64,000 bases of DNA from Faecalicatena contorta. GTDB taxonomy: Bacteria > Bacillota > Clostridia > Lachnospirales > Lachnospiraceae. The notes under the pieces are model-generated. The model did not search any database and was not told where the DNA came from. It saw only the letters and a program-made list of their open reading frames with translations. The stretch is taken from NCBI RefSeq assembly GCF_003149105.1, contig NZ_QGDS01000004.1, forward strand, positions 124,001 to 188,000, given 5' to 3'. Below, one piece after another: positions 8,736-17,169 of the stretch; position 1 is the first letter of the stretch; each line of letters starts with the position of its first letter. The position numbers were made by a program, and so were the translations under genes.

Positions 8736-9108
8736 GTATTGGTCTTACAGGTGCCTATATGTCTATCGTGTTCTTGTGCCAATATACGCTCAACTTTCTG
8801 GATGCCACAACAGAGCAGATGCCGACCGTGCTGTTTACACTGTTTACGTTGTTCCAGCTTTTCAATGCTTTTAACTGCCGTGAGCTGCACAGCACCAGTA
8901 TTTTCAAGAATTTGCTGAAAAACAAGCTGATGCTGCTGGTAGTGGGGGGACACTTATTCTCCAAATCCTGATTATTGAGTTTGCCGGAGTGTTTTTTGGT
9001 ACAATACCACTGGACTTTGTCATGTGGATAAAACTCTTCGCAGTATCATTCAGCGTGATTGTGTTATCTGAACTTCTAAAATTATGTTTGCGTATCATAA
9101 AGAAATAG
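8736..9108 (+). pseudogene. C-terminal remnant of a P-type cation (Ca2+) ATPase
   Basis: Only the last ~120 residues of a cation-transport ATPase are present. From 8738 the frame reads an IGLTGAYMSIVFLCQY membrane segment and then the conserved TLFQLFNAFNCREL motif of calcium-pump C-terminal domains. At the run of six G at 8944-8949 the frame is lost, and the homologous tail (TLILQILIIEFAGVFFGTIP ... SFSVIVLSELLKL) continues from 8950 in another frame to TAG at 9106-9108. One missing G would explain the shift. Walker-like P, N and A domains are all absent, so this is a decayed fragment and not a gene. Confidence 0.75.
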
Positions 9109-9249
9109 ATTAAGGTTCATCACATTGCAGACTTTTTGGTTTTTTATTTTATTATTTGCGTTGCCTCTTACTTTAATAACTAATGGAATATAGAAAAATG
9201 TCAATTTGCAGTTACATAATGTACAAATAACGTTAAGGGAGGATAACTT

Positions 9250-9879
9250 TTGAAAAAGAAACAAGACAACAAGAATTTTTGGAATCGTTACGCTAAATTA
9301 TATGATTTTGAGATTCACAGATTTAATCGTTCTGCCTATTCAGAGATGTATAGACTTATGTCGGCGGTGCTTACCAGGGAAATGAAAGTGCTTGAAATTG
9401 CCACAGGTACTGGACTAATTGCGATTAATATTGCTGATTCTGTTCAGTCAGTGGAGGCGACTGACTTTTCCCCTAAAATGATAGAAGCAGCAATGAAAAA
9501 AAACGTACCTGATAATGTGCACTTTTCCGTTGAGGATGCCTCTGCACTCTCTTTTGCAGCTCAAACTTTTGATGCCGTAATCATATCAAACGCATTGCAC
9601 ATTATGCCAGACCCGGAATTGGTATTAATGAATATCAAGAGAGTTCTGAAACCAAATGGATTATTGATAGCGCCTACGTTTTCACATGGTCATTTAAATA
9701 ACTCAACATGGAAATTGAACGCATTTGTTCTGAGGATTATTGGATTTGAAACATACTCTAAATGGAAACCAAAAGAGTATGTTTCATTTATTAGTGAAAA
9801 CGGCTTTTCCATAATAAATTGGAAAGTGCTCAAAGCTGCTTTTCCCCTTGTTTATTTGGAAGCAAAACTTAACGATTAA
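9250..9879 (+). CDS. Class I SAM-dependent methyltransferase
   Basis: 209 aa, starting at TTG 9250 with AAGGGAGGA 7 bases upstream. SAM-binding motif I is VLEIATGTGL (residues 47-56), followed by acidic motif II near VEATDFSPKMI, motif III around FSVEDASALSF, and motif IV FDAVIISNALHIM. The pattern is that of UbiE/Methyltransf_11 relatives acting on small molecules or lipids. The acceptor is unknown. It converges with the amine oxidase gene, ending 3 bases from that gene's stop, so the two share almost no intergenic space. Confidence 0.88.
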   Translation: MKKKQDNKNFWNRYAKLYDFEIHRFNRSAYSEMYRLMSAVLTREMKVLEIATGTGLIAINIADSVQSVEATDFSPKMIEAAMKKNVPDNVHFSVEDASALSFAAQTFDAVIISNALHIMPDPELVLMNIKRVLKPNGLLIAPTFSHGHLNNSTWKLNAFVLRIIGFETYSKWKPKEYVSFISENGFSIINWKVLKAAFPLVYLEAKLND

Positions 9880-9882
9880 CAA

Positions 9883-11577
9883 TCACAGATTCATAGCCAG
9901 CGTATTAGCTGCCAGCATACCGCTATATAAGGATCCCTGCATCCAGCCATGCTTTACAGAAGTATGTTCTCCAGCAAAAAATACATGGTTATTATATTCC
10001 GGTTCAAGAATCGTATGGGCGAAATTTATCTTTTGGCCGGGAAGATCTACTGCAAATGCTCCTCGAAACCACTGCTGCTGGTTCCAATCTACATTTTTAT
10101 GATCTTTCACAATAGAATCCAGGAAATTTTCCGGTAATCCATGTACCTCCTCCACATTTCTCTTAACCAGCGAAAACTGCCTGCTTTTGCTTTGATTCGC
10201 AACCCGTATGGAGTCCTGATTCACATTATAAGAGGAGACTAATACGCCCGGTTCTAATGGTGAGCAGGAAGATGGCTTCGTACAGTGGATATGGTCTGAG
10301 GGATATAAAATGGACTGAATGGGAAGATCAGTAAAAGAAATACCCCCATTCATGTTTCCATATGCCGCATTTTCCTCCCAAAAACGCCGGTTACAGAAAA
10401 AGGCAGCCTTAAAGGAATCGGAGTAAAATAATTCCCGGATAGCCTGCATTTTCTGATTACTAAAAAATGGTTTTATATCTACTTCCCGTAAGGTGGAGAA
10501 TGGGATGGTGCAGATAACGTAATCAAATTCTTCATACATATTTGTCGTATAAGTGTTGTTATACCTTAGAATAACTTTACTGTCAGAAGAATTCTGATAA
10601 ATACCGGTTATATCATGACCAAGTTTGATATTAACATTCCCAAGCAAATCCGGTGCAATATCATATTCTCTCGGGTTGTGGGAGATAAGGGAATTATAAA
10701 AAGCACAGGGAAGGTTAATCATACCTCCGTCTATTCGGTAAGTATTCAGAAAATCCATGGAATATAACTCCTGCAGGGATTCCCCGTAACTGGTGTTAAG
10801 CAGTCCTCCGGTCAGAGAGTCCGTACTGGCTATTAAATTTATAGCTTCCTGGCTTAAACCGCGCATCTCCAGTATCTCCCTGATACTGTTGTTTAAATAG
10901 AAGGAATACTCTGGTGAATACGCCGGCAGAATCTGCAGCAGTTCTCTTCGTATATCTGGATTCAGGCTTAGTAAGACAGAATCAAAGGCATAATCACTTA
11001 ACTCTGACCATGGAAAAGATTCTTGATAATCGGCAAGATTAAATAAGGGATATAAATACTTCGTTATATTATTCCCGTCCCGGTCTCTCCGTATTCTGGT
11101 GTTATGAACGTATATAAAGTTGTTGGGAAAAGGTGAGGTAGTCGAAATGGTATTCAGATGTAATAAATTTATATAATGCCAGGTTGTACCATGGGACATG
11201 GGAATTCTCATAGGACCAAATTCTCCATAATACCGTCTGCTCTGATCAAAATAATAAGTATACACTCTTCCGCCTATGCGGTCTTCTATGGCGTCATACA
11301 GTGTAATTTCTGCTCCAATCTTTCTTAATTCAAAGGCAGCGGATAAACCTGCCAGACCTGCACCTATTATGCCTACTTTAAGGTTTCTATATGCTCCGGG
11401 AGCAGCATAGGAGGTAATATCAGGCGGGGGGTTTAATAGTTCAACTACATTTTCAAAATCTTCCGGCCGGCCGGCGTTTGTAAAAGCTTTTTTTAATATT
11501 TCATATCTTGTGGAATCACTTGGATTCGTCAGATAATTCCCTGTTTGCTCAGACATATAAGGATGCCTTTCATTCAC
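9883..11577 (-). CDS. Flavin monoamine oxidase family protein
   Basis: 564 aa FAD-dependent amine oxidase. The Rossmann FAD motif is KVGIIGAGLAGLSAAFELRK (about 67-86), followed by the second arginine motif DRIGGRVYTYYF. The C-terminal FAD signature is HVFFAGEHTSVKHGWMQGSL. The family deaminates primary amines or L-amino acids to aldehydes or oxo acids, releasing H2O2. No signal peptide is seen. The start is uncertain: ATG 11577 has only GAGAG upstream, while ATG 11556 (MSEQTGN) follows AAAGG. It lies 170 bases after the dihydroxyacetone-kinase gene on the same strand but a hairpin stands between, so membership in that operon is doubtful. Confidence 0.85.
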   Translation of the reverse strand: MNERHPYMSEQTGNYLTNPSDSTRYEILKKAFTNAGRPEDFENVVELLNPPPDITSYAAPGAYRNLKVGIIGAGLAGLSAAFELRKIGAEITLYDAIEDRIGGRVYTYYFDQSRRYYGEFGPMRIPMSHGTTWHYINLLHLNTISTTSPFPNNFIYVHNTRIRRDRDGNNITKYLYPLFNLADYQESFPWSELSDYAFDSVLLSLNPDIRRELLQILPAYSPEYSFYLNNSIREILEMRGLSQEAINLIASTDSLTGGLLNTSYGESLQELYSMDFLNTYRIDGGMINLPCAFYNSLISHNPREYDIAPDLLGNVNIKLGHDITGIYQNSSDSKVILRYNNTYTTNMYEEFDYVICTIPFSTLREVDIKPFFSNQKMQAIRELFYSDSFKAAFFCNRRFWEENAAYGNMNGGISFTDLPIQSILYPSDHIHCTKPSSCSPLEPGVLVSSYNVNQDSIRVANQSKSRQFSLVKRNVEEVHGLPENFLDSIVKDHKNVDWNQQQWFRGAFAVDLPGQKINFAHTILEPEYNNHVFFAGEHTSVKHGWMQGSLYSGMLAANTLAMNL

Positions 11578-11661
11578 TCTCTTGTTGTAAATGTATTATC
11601 TGAATTTTAAAAATATACTTAGCGGTTTTGTTCGATTCCAATTTGATACCTTTTAATTTAG

Positions 11662-11686
11662 AGAGGCCTGCTGCCCAGGCCCCTCT
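11662..11686 (-). terminator. G+C-rich hairpin after the dihydroxyacetone-kinase gene
   Basis: On the minus strand AGAGGGGCCTG pairs with CAGGCCTCT over a short loop, about 65 bases after the stop of the kinase gene. The following sequence is A+T-rich but has no clean T run. It is a plausible end of the choline-kinase-like to DAK operon. Confidence 0.45.
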
Positions 11687-11749
11687 ACTATATCTCTTAT
11701 GATGGTTACATATGAAAGTGCTATAGCTTTATCATTGTAAACTACCCAT

Positions 11750-13513
11750 TTATATCCTTATGCTTTCAGAAATTTCTGTAAAAATTACACCCAATGCGAA
11801 TGCTCCTGCATCAGGATATCCCAGGCTTCTTTCCCCGACAGTACCAGCCCGGCCCATTCTTGCCAGAATATCTTCGGTTGCTTTTGCTCCGTCCACTGCG
11901 GCTTTAGCAGCCTTTGTAAATGCTGTCTTTACATCATCACCTCTGCCGGCACTTTCAGCCCAGGAATCAGCACAGGGAACTAAGGCATCAATTAAGGTCT
12001 TATCCCCTGCCACAGCACCTCTTCCGAAAGAACGCTCCCCGGTACTTTGAATACCCGCCACTGCCCCCTGCAGCATTTCGGTAAACTCTTTTATAGAGAG
12101 TTCTTTTTTATCCCCCGCGGATTTTGCTGCTGCCCGGAAGGCAGAACCCCAAATCGGACCTGAGGCTCCTCCGCAGTATTGCATAATTACCAAAGAGCAG
12201 GCATCCAAAAAGCTTCCTATGGATTGCGTATTCCTTTCAATAATCTCTTTCCATTCTCTTTTTAACTGCTTAAACCCTTTCGCAACGCTCATCCCAAAAT
12301 CCCCATCCCCTGCATGAGAATCTAATTCGCAAAACGGAACTTCATTTTTAATAATGCATTCACCCATTTTATCTACAATATAAATCATATTGTTAAGGCT
12401 TATCTTACTGTCTTGAACTACTGCATAAGATTCCTCTGTCTCAACTTTGAAAGAAACCTCTTCCGGTTCCTCACTCATTGCCGGCAGGTTCACATACTGC
12501 ACCTTTTCTACCGGTCCATCCACCCTAAATGCAGGGGCATCACTCTTGCAGGAAAGGAGTTCTTTTAATTCACCGTCCAGTTTCATAATAGAAACCGATG
12601 CTCCCAGCATATCGATACTGGTCATATAATTTCCTACAAAAGTCCGGTTTATTTTCATATCTTTCTGGGATAGTTCTCTTGTTACCGCATTATTCAAAAG
12701 GTATAACTCCTGCAGCGGAGTGCCGCCAAATCCATTCACCAGCAATGCGATTTCTTCTTCTGGAGATTCATCCAGCTTTAAATCCTCCAGAAGTGAGGTT
12801 ACCATTCTCTCTGCCAGCGCATCTGCGGTAATGGCTTTTTCTCTCTTTCTTCCAGGTTCCCCGTGTATACCGACGCCATATTCCATCTCGTCCTCGCCAA
12901 TCTCAAAGGTTGGCGTGCCTTTTGCAGGTACTGTGCAGGAACTGAATGCAAATCCGATGCTTCGTACATTCTGAGCGGCTTTTTGTGCCACTTCCTTAAC
13001 CTCCTGCAAGCTTTTTCCCTGCTCCGCAGCTGCCCCGGCAATTTTATGAACAAGCACCGTGCCTGCAACACCCCGGCGTCCAACCGTGTACAAGCTGTCC
13101 TGGACTGCAATGTCATCTTCTACTTTGACATAATCAACCTGAATACCATCTTCCTCTGCCAGATATGCCGCATTTTTAAAATTCATCATATCTCCGCTGT
13201 AGTTTTTGATGATAAGCAAGGTCCCCCTGTCGCTTGCAGTTTCTTTAATTGCCTGGTATACCTGGATTTGGGAAGGAGACGCGAAAACATCTCCGCAAAC
13301 TGCCGCATCAAGCATTCCCTTTCCTATAAATCCTGCATGGGCAGGTTCATGTCCGCTGCCTCCCCCGCTGATTAAGCTGACCTTATTTTTATTAATTTCT
13401 CTTTTCTTAATAACCTTATACTTTTGAATAAATTCAAGTTTCGGATGTGCCATTGCGATGCCATTACACATTTCCATTACAATGGTCTCTGGTTTGTTAA
13501 TAATCTTCTTCAT
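11750..13513 (-). CDS. Fused DhaK-DhaL dihydroxyacetone (or ketotetrose) kinase
   Basis: 587 aa, ATP-dependent type with both domains in one chain. The DhaK part (1-330) has ISGGGSGHEPAHAG (49-62) and the substrate-linking His217 in GVGIHGEPG, the position that forms the hemiaminal in E. coli DhaK. The DhaL part (370-587) has the Mg-binding aspartates in LDSHAGDGDFG (398-408). Such proteins phosphorylate dihydroxyacetone, or L-/D-erythrulose in LerK-type members. It sits last in an operon with a glycerol dehydrogenase-like protein and a TIM-barrel isomerase, which fits a polyol to ketose to ketose-phosphate route. The substrate is inferred only at family level. Confidence 0.88.
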   Translation of the reverse strand: MKKIINKPETIVMEMCNGIAMAHPKLEFIQKYKVIKKREINKNKVSLISGGGSGHEPAHAGFIGKGMLDAAVCGDVFASPSQIQVYQAIKETASDRGTLLIIKNYSGDMMNFKNAAYLAEEDGIQVDYVKVEDDIAVQDSLYTVGRRGVAGTVLVHKIAGAAAEQGKSLQEVKEVAQKAAQNVRSIGFAFSSCTVPAKGTPTFEIGEDEMEYGVGIHGEPGRKREKAITADALAERMVTSLLEDLKLDESPEEEIALLVNGFGGTPLQELYLLNNAVTRELSQKDMKINRTFVGNYMTSIDMLGASVSIMKLDGELKELLSCKSDAPAFRVDGPVEKVQYVNLPAMSEEPEEVSFKVETEESYAVVQDSKISLNNMIYIVDKMGECIIKNEVPFCELDSHAGDGDFGMSVAKGFKQLKREWKEIIERNTQSIGSFLDACSLVIMQYCGGASGPIWGSAFRAAAKSAGDKKELSIKEFTEMLQGAVAGIQSTGERSFGRGAVAGDKTLIDALVPCADSWAESAGRGDDVKTAFTKAAKAAVDGAKATEDILARMGRAGTVGERSLGYPDAGAFALGVIFTEISESIRI

Positions 13514-13534
13514 GATACCTCCTTCTGTCCTTTT

Positions 13535-14662
13535 CTATCCTGCCTTATAAGCTCTTCCTACGGCATCAGCCATGATAATAGCAGCTGCTACAGACTTGGG
13601 ATTAACCGGAAACGGCATGGAGTGGATGGATTCTTCCGGGATACAGGCTTTTTCAGCTACCTGCATCAATTCTTCCTCAGTAATGGAATCCACTCCGATA
13701 TCTGCCAGACACACGGGCAGTCCGACTGCCACACAGAACTCTAATACTTCGTGCAATTCTTCTTTTGGTGCATTTTCCAGCACAAGCTGCGCGATTGTCC
13801 CAAAGGCAACCTTTTCACCATGGAAATATTTATGTGTATCTTCCAGGATTGTCAGTCCGTCATGGATTGCATGTGCTGCTGCAAGTCCGCCGCTCTCAAA
13901 TCCTAATCCAGACAAAAGGATGTTGGCTTCAATAATATTTTCCAAAGCGGGAGTCACCTGATTACAGTCACAGGAAACCCTTGCTTTCCTTCCATCCTTT
14001 AACAGCGTCTGATAGCACAATGTGGCTAATGCAAGTGCTGTATTTGTTCCTTTTGCTTCCCCGCACAAATCTTCGCGGAAACCACAGGGTAAGCCTGCAT
14101 TTACATTAGAATAGGAATTAGATGTAGCTCTTGCTTCAAAATAAGTGGATAGGGCATCACCCATACCGGATACCAAAAAACGTGTAGGTGCATTTGCAAT
14201 CACCGTTGTATCAATTAAAACAACGCTGGGGCTTTGTTTGAAATATGCATAGTCGTCAAATGCACCCTCAGGAGTATACAATACTGCTGAGTGGCTTGTG
14301 GGGGCATCCGTTGCCGCAATGGTGGGACAGATGATTAAGGCATCTCCCATGGCCACGCATTTGGCTGTATCAATTGCCTTTCCCCCTCCCAATCCGATGG
14401 TGCAGGAGCATCCATTTTCTTTTGCAACCTCTTGTAACCTTGCAACCTCCTGGCGGGAACACTCACCCCTAAATCCACTTTCCACAAAAGTAATCTGGAA
14501 TTTTCCGGCTGTTGCATCTAATTTTTCCTTCACCCTGGATACATCATCTGGATGCGCAATTAGAAGCGCGGACGTTCCAAAGGTTTTTACGAAATAGCCC
14601 AGGTTTAATATTTCGTCTTCCCCCTGTACATATTTTGTTGGGCAAATAAATGCTTTTCTCAC
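13535..14662 (-). CDS. gldA: Glycerol dehydrogenase family (iron/zinc alcohol dehydrogenase)
   Basis: 375 aa NAD-dependent polyol dehydrogenase. The dinucleotide site is TIGLGGGKAIDTAK (88-101). The metal ligands of the family are visible: Asp169 in GMGDAL, His267 in AHAIHDGLT and His281 in KYFHGEKVAFGT. Glycerol dehydrogenases convert glycerol to dihydroxyacetone; relatives act on other vicinal diols. The gene starts 14 bases after the TIM-barrel gene and ends 21 bases before the DhaK-DhaL kinase gene, so oxidation and phosphorylation are encoded together. A glycerol to DHA to DHA-phosphate pathway is the simplest reading; a C4 substrate is an alternative. Confidence 0.88.
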   Translation of the reverse strand: MRKAFICPTKYVQGEDEILNLGYFVKTFGTSALLIAHPDDVSRVKEKLDATAGKFQITFVESGFRGECSRQEVARLQEVAKENGCSCTIGLGGGKAIDTAKCVAMGDALIICPTIAATDAPTSHSAVLYTPEGAFDDYAYFKQSPSVVLIDTTVIANAPTRFLVSGMGDALSTYFEARATSNSYSNVNAGLPCGFREDLCGEAKGTNTALALATLCYQTLLKDGRKARVSCDCNQVTPALENIIEANILLSGLGFESGGLAAAHAIHDGLTILEDTHKYFHGEKVAFGTIAQLVLENAPKEELHEVLEFCVAVGLPVCLADIGVDSITEEELMQVAEKACIPEESIHSMPFPVNPKSVAAAIIMADAVGRAYKAG

Positions 14663-14676
14663 TTTCTTTTACCTCC

Positions 14677-15699
14677 TTATTTGGTCTTATAATCTAGCAT
14701 TTTTTGATAAAAAAGCTCCGCCTGTTTCCTGCAGACAATAAGCTGGTTCAGCTCATCCTCCCTGCTCCCGTCTTTTCCATATAAACAAACTTCAAAGTCG
14801 GCGGGCAGGTCAAGAGGCGCCTTAGCTGTATATTCTGCAATCAAATCCCAGTCAAGAATCCCCTGACCAAGTGTGCCATCCACATTAGGTATCCAATGGG
14901 TATCATGAAGCAGTACTTCCAGGTCCGCCTGTTCTCCATCCTCCTGGTACAGTAATTCGTCGGAAATCGATGCATTATCCTGGAGGTGGGTTGCATAAAG
15001 CCTGTCGTTGTATTTTTTAAGAAAATGATAATAATCTTCCCGGCACATCAGTGCCCCATGTCCGGAATCATAAGCAAATCCCAGAAAATCACTGTCATAG
15101 CGCCCGAACATCATATCAAATTGTTCATCCTGATATTTCTGGGGTGTGCAAATCATGTTCTCCAGTGCGATTCTGACCCCGGCAGCTTTCGCATATTCTT
15201 TCACTTCATCAAAAGACTTCATAACCTGTTTATAATATGCTGTCTTTTCCTCCGGTTTCTCTTCAAAAAGCATATAAGGAAGCTGCATATGAAGCACCAT
15301 CACAGAAGCCCCTATGTATGTGCACAAATCGATTCTGTTCTTCAACAGGTCAACACCTGCCAGTCTCAGATATTCATTTGTAGAAGTATAGTCCTTTCGA
15401 ATGTCCTCCAGCCTGTAACGGTTGCGGAATACCTTTTTTCCATTTATCCAGATTGTTCTTTTTCCGCCTTCTGATGCATGAATACTGTGAGCGCAAATAT
15501 CATAATACCGCAGCACATCTCTTGCCTGGAACATTTCGCTTTTGCTGTATAAATATTCTCCTTCCCAATTCTGCATCCATTGTGTATGTGTAAAACCAGC
15601 CTCAGCCAGCATTTTAATCTGCCGCTCAATTTCAATCCAGTTATGCAGGTCATTGCTGTAATCTGTTTCACACGAACTTAACAATTTTAAATCCGGCAT
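14677..15699 (-). CDS. Sugar phosphate isomerase/epimerase (TIM barrel, AP_endonuc_2 family)
   Basis: 340 aa protein of the xylose-isomerase-like TIM-barrel family. Likely metal ligands are in the strand ends RIALENMICTP, FAYDSGHGALM, YATHLQDNAS and PADFEVCLYG, giving the usual Glu/Asp/His/Glu set. The family holds ketose and ketose-phosphate isomerases and epimerases, including hydroxypyruvate isomerase-like and tetrulose-phosphate isomerases. Placement between carriers and glycerol-dehydrogenase/DAK genes suggests isomerisation of the kinase product or epimerisation of the ketose. No exact substrate can be assigned. Confidence 0.82.
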   Translation of the reverse strand: MPDLKLLSSCETDYSNDLHNWIEIERQIKMLAEAGFTHTQWMQNWEGEYLYSKSEMFQARDVLRYYDICAHSIHASEGGKRTIWINGKKVFRNRYRLEDIRKDYTSTNEYLRLAGVDLLKNRIDLCTYIGASVMVLHMQLPYMLFEEKPEEKTAYYKQVMKSFDEVKEYAKAAGVRIALENMICTPQKYQDEQFDMMFGRYDSDFLGFAYDSGHGALMCREDYYHFLKKYNDRLYATHLQDNASISDELLYQEDGEQADLEVLLHDTHWIPNVDGTLGQGILDWDLIAEYTAKAPLDLPADFEVCLYGKDGSREDELNQLIVCRKQAELFYQKMLDYKTK

Positions 15700-15728
15700 A
15701 ATTAACCTCCTTATTTTATGCTCTCTGC

Positions 15729-17021
15729 TTAAGCTTCTGCTGTTTCTGCCGTCTGTGCTTCTGCAATTGCCTTCTTATTTAACCTGAGAAGAACAAATCC
15801 GCAGACGAAGCCTGCCGCTGAAAGAATTGCCATTGCTATGAAACAGTTAATGTATCCCTGAAGGGGTGTCGCTGTTCCTGTATATCTGTCAACCATATTT
15901 CCAGATACTACGTACAAGAAAATTTCCGGTGCATAAGTAACCAGAGAAATGATTCCTGAAGCTGTACCAGCAAGTTTCTTTGGAACAAGAACTTCATCAA
16001 TTGTTGAAAAGTATAATGCCTTGATACTGTACAGACACAGGCCGTAACATACGAAATTGGCTACTATAATCGGAACTGCTCCTGCACCCGCCGGAATTGC
16101 AACATAAGCTGTAGCAAATACCGCCATTCCAATAAATGCATATTGTATAAATTTTATCCTGCTTCCAATTTTATCTGAAATCAAACCGGCAACGAAGGCC
16201 CCCACCATCATCATAAAGTAAGTACGGACAACACTTAAGTTTGCCACTACGGTAGCGCTCAAACCAAAGGCTTCTGATAAATAAGCGGTTACATAGCCAT
16301 GAAAGATAAGAGCAGAATAATTGCAGATTCCCAATGCTCCGCAAAGCCATACTCTCGGCATTTTCGCAACTGCCATAAAGTCCTTCATATTCAAAGGATT
16401 TTTTTGCACTGCAGCGGATTTTTGAGGTGCATCGTTCTCCATAAAGACTGCTGCCAGAATACCTGCAATAATCAATAAAATACTGTAGTATAAAATGGCA
16501 TTTTTCATACCGCCAATATCATCTACTGCCATGCCAAATACTGCAACGGAACCAAATGCTACTAAAGTTCCTATCAGTCCTCTTCCGCCTTCCAGCGTTC
16601 CGAATAACCGTCCCTGTTCTTCCGGCCCTCCAAGACGGTTCACTGATTTGACCATGGCTGCCCAGAATGTAAACACTGTAGTGATTGCAAAAACAGCATG
16701 AATTACAACCAGCCACACAAACCCAGGCATCGTCCAGTACCACAGTCCGGCAAGTGCTGTTCCCACACAGGAGATAATAATCAATTTTTTAGAGCTGAAT
16801 TTATCTGCTAAAACTCCTCCCGGAAAATAACAGATAAAATTCACAATCCCATAGGCAGACATAATCAGACCTAACTGGGTTTTTGTAGCACCTGTGGCCT
16901 GCTGCAGAGGTTCCATATACGTTTCACGCAAATATGGAAGTTTTGTAATCAATCCCCCGGCAATGGCTACAATAAGAACCGTCATCCACTTTCTTACATT
17001 TTGCTGCTTGCTTGTTTCCAT
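15729..17021 (-). CDS. MFS transporter
   Basis: 430 aa with about twelve membrane segments in two halves. The loop 2-3 signature is GGVLADKFSSKKL and a related motif (GLISDKIGSRIK) recurs in the second half, as expected for the major facilitator superfamily. It likely imports the substrate of the downstream dehydrogenase and kinase, or exports a product. The gene is separated from the BCCT carrier gene by 148 bases holding three hairpins, and from the TIM-barrel gene by 29 bases. Two unrelated carriers in one operon is unusual and may mean two substrates or uptake plus exchange. Confidence 0.85.
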   Translation of the reverse strand: METSKQQNVRKWMTVLIVAIAGGLITKLPYLRETYMEPLQQATGATKTQLGLIMSAYGIVNFICYFPGGVLADKFSSKKLIIISCVGTALAGLWYWTMPGFVWLVVIHAVFAITTVFTFWAAMVKSVNRLGGPEEQGRLFGTLEGGRGLIGTLVAFGSVAVFGMAVDDIGGMKNAILYYSILLIIAGILAAVFMENDAPQKSAAVQKNPLNMKDFMAVAKMPRVWLCGALGICNYSALIFHGYVTAYLSEAFGLSATVVANLSVVRTYFMMMVGAFVAGLISDKIGSRIKFIQYAFIGMAVFATAYVAIPAGAGAVPIIVANFVCYGLCLYSIKALYFSTIDEVLVPKKLAGTASGIISLVTYAPEIFLYVVSGNMVDRYTGTATPLQGYINCFIAMAILSAAGFVCGFVLLRLNKKAIAEAQTAETAEA

Positions 17022-17050
17022 TTTTAATCCTCCTTGTTTTAACCTTTTCC

Positions 17051-17147
17051 AAAGCGGCTCCCCAGGGTCCGCTTTGCTGCTCCCTCATAACCTTACAGCC
17101 GTTTCGCTGCTATAAGGCATGCTTATTGAACCTCTCGCGTTCAATAA
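17051..17147 (-). repeat. Three tandem hairpins inside the operon
   Basis: Between the BCCT and MFS genes are three separate stem-loops. AAAGCGG (17051-17057) pairs with CCGCTTT (17069-17075). CCTTACAGC (17091-17099) pairs with GCTG (17106-17109) and TAAGG (17113-17117). TTATTGAAC (17123-17131) pairs perfectly with GTTCAATAA (17139-17147). None has a long T run. They may protect or process the mRNA or reduce read-through into the MFS gene. Confidence 0.55.
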
Positions 17148-17169
17148 CTTTATTCTCAACCCTCTTGTA

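Noticed and set aside
8640..8918. Short open frames on both strands around the ATPase remnant
   Set aside because: The ATPase C-terminal similarity in two adjacent frames explains the region better than any single short frame.
12863..13375. 170-aa open frame opposite the fused dihydroxyacetone kinase
   Set aside because: It lies entirely within a well-supported gene and has no recognisable domain.
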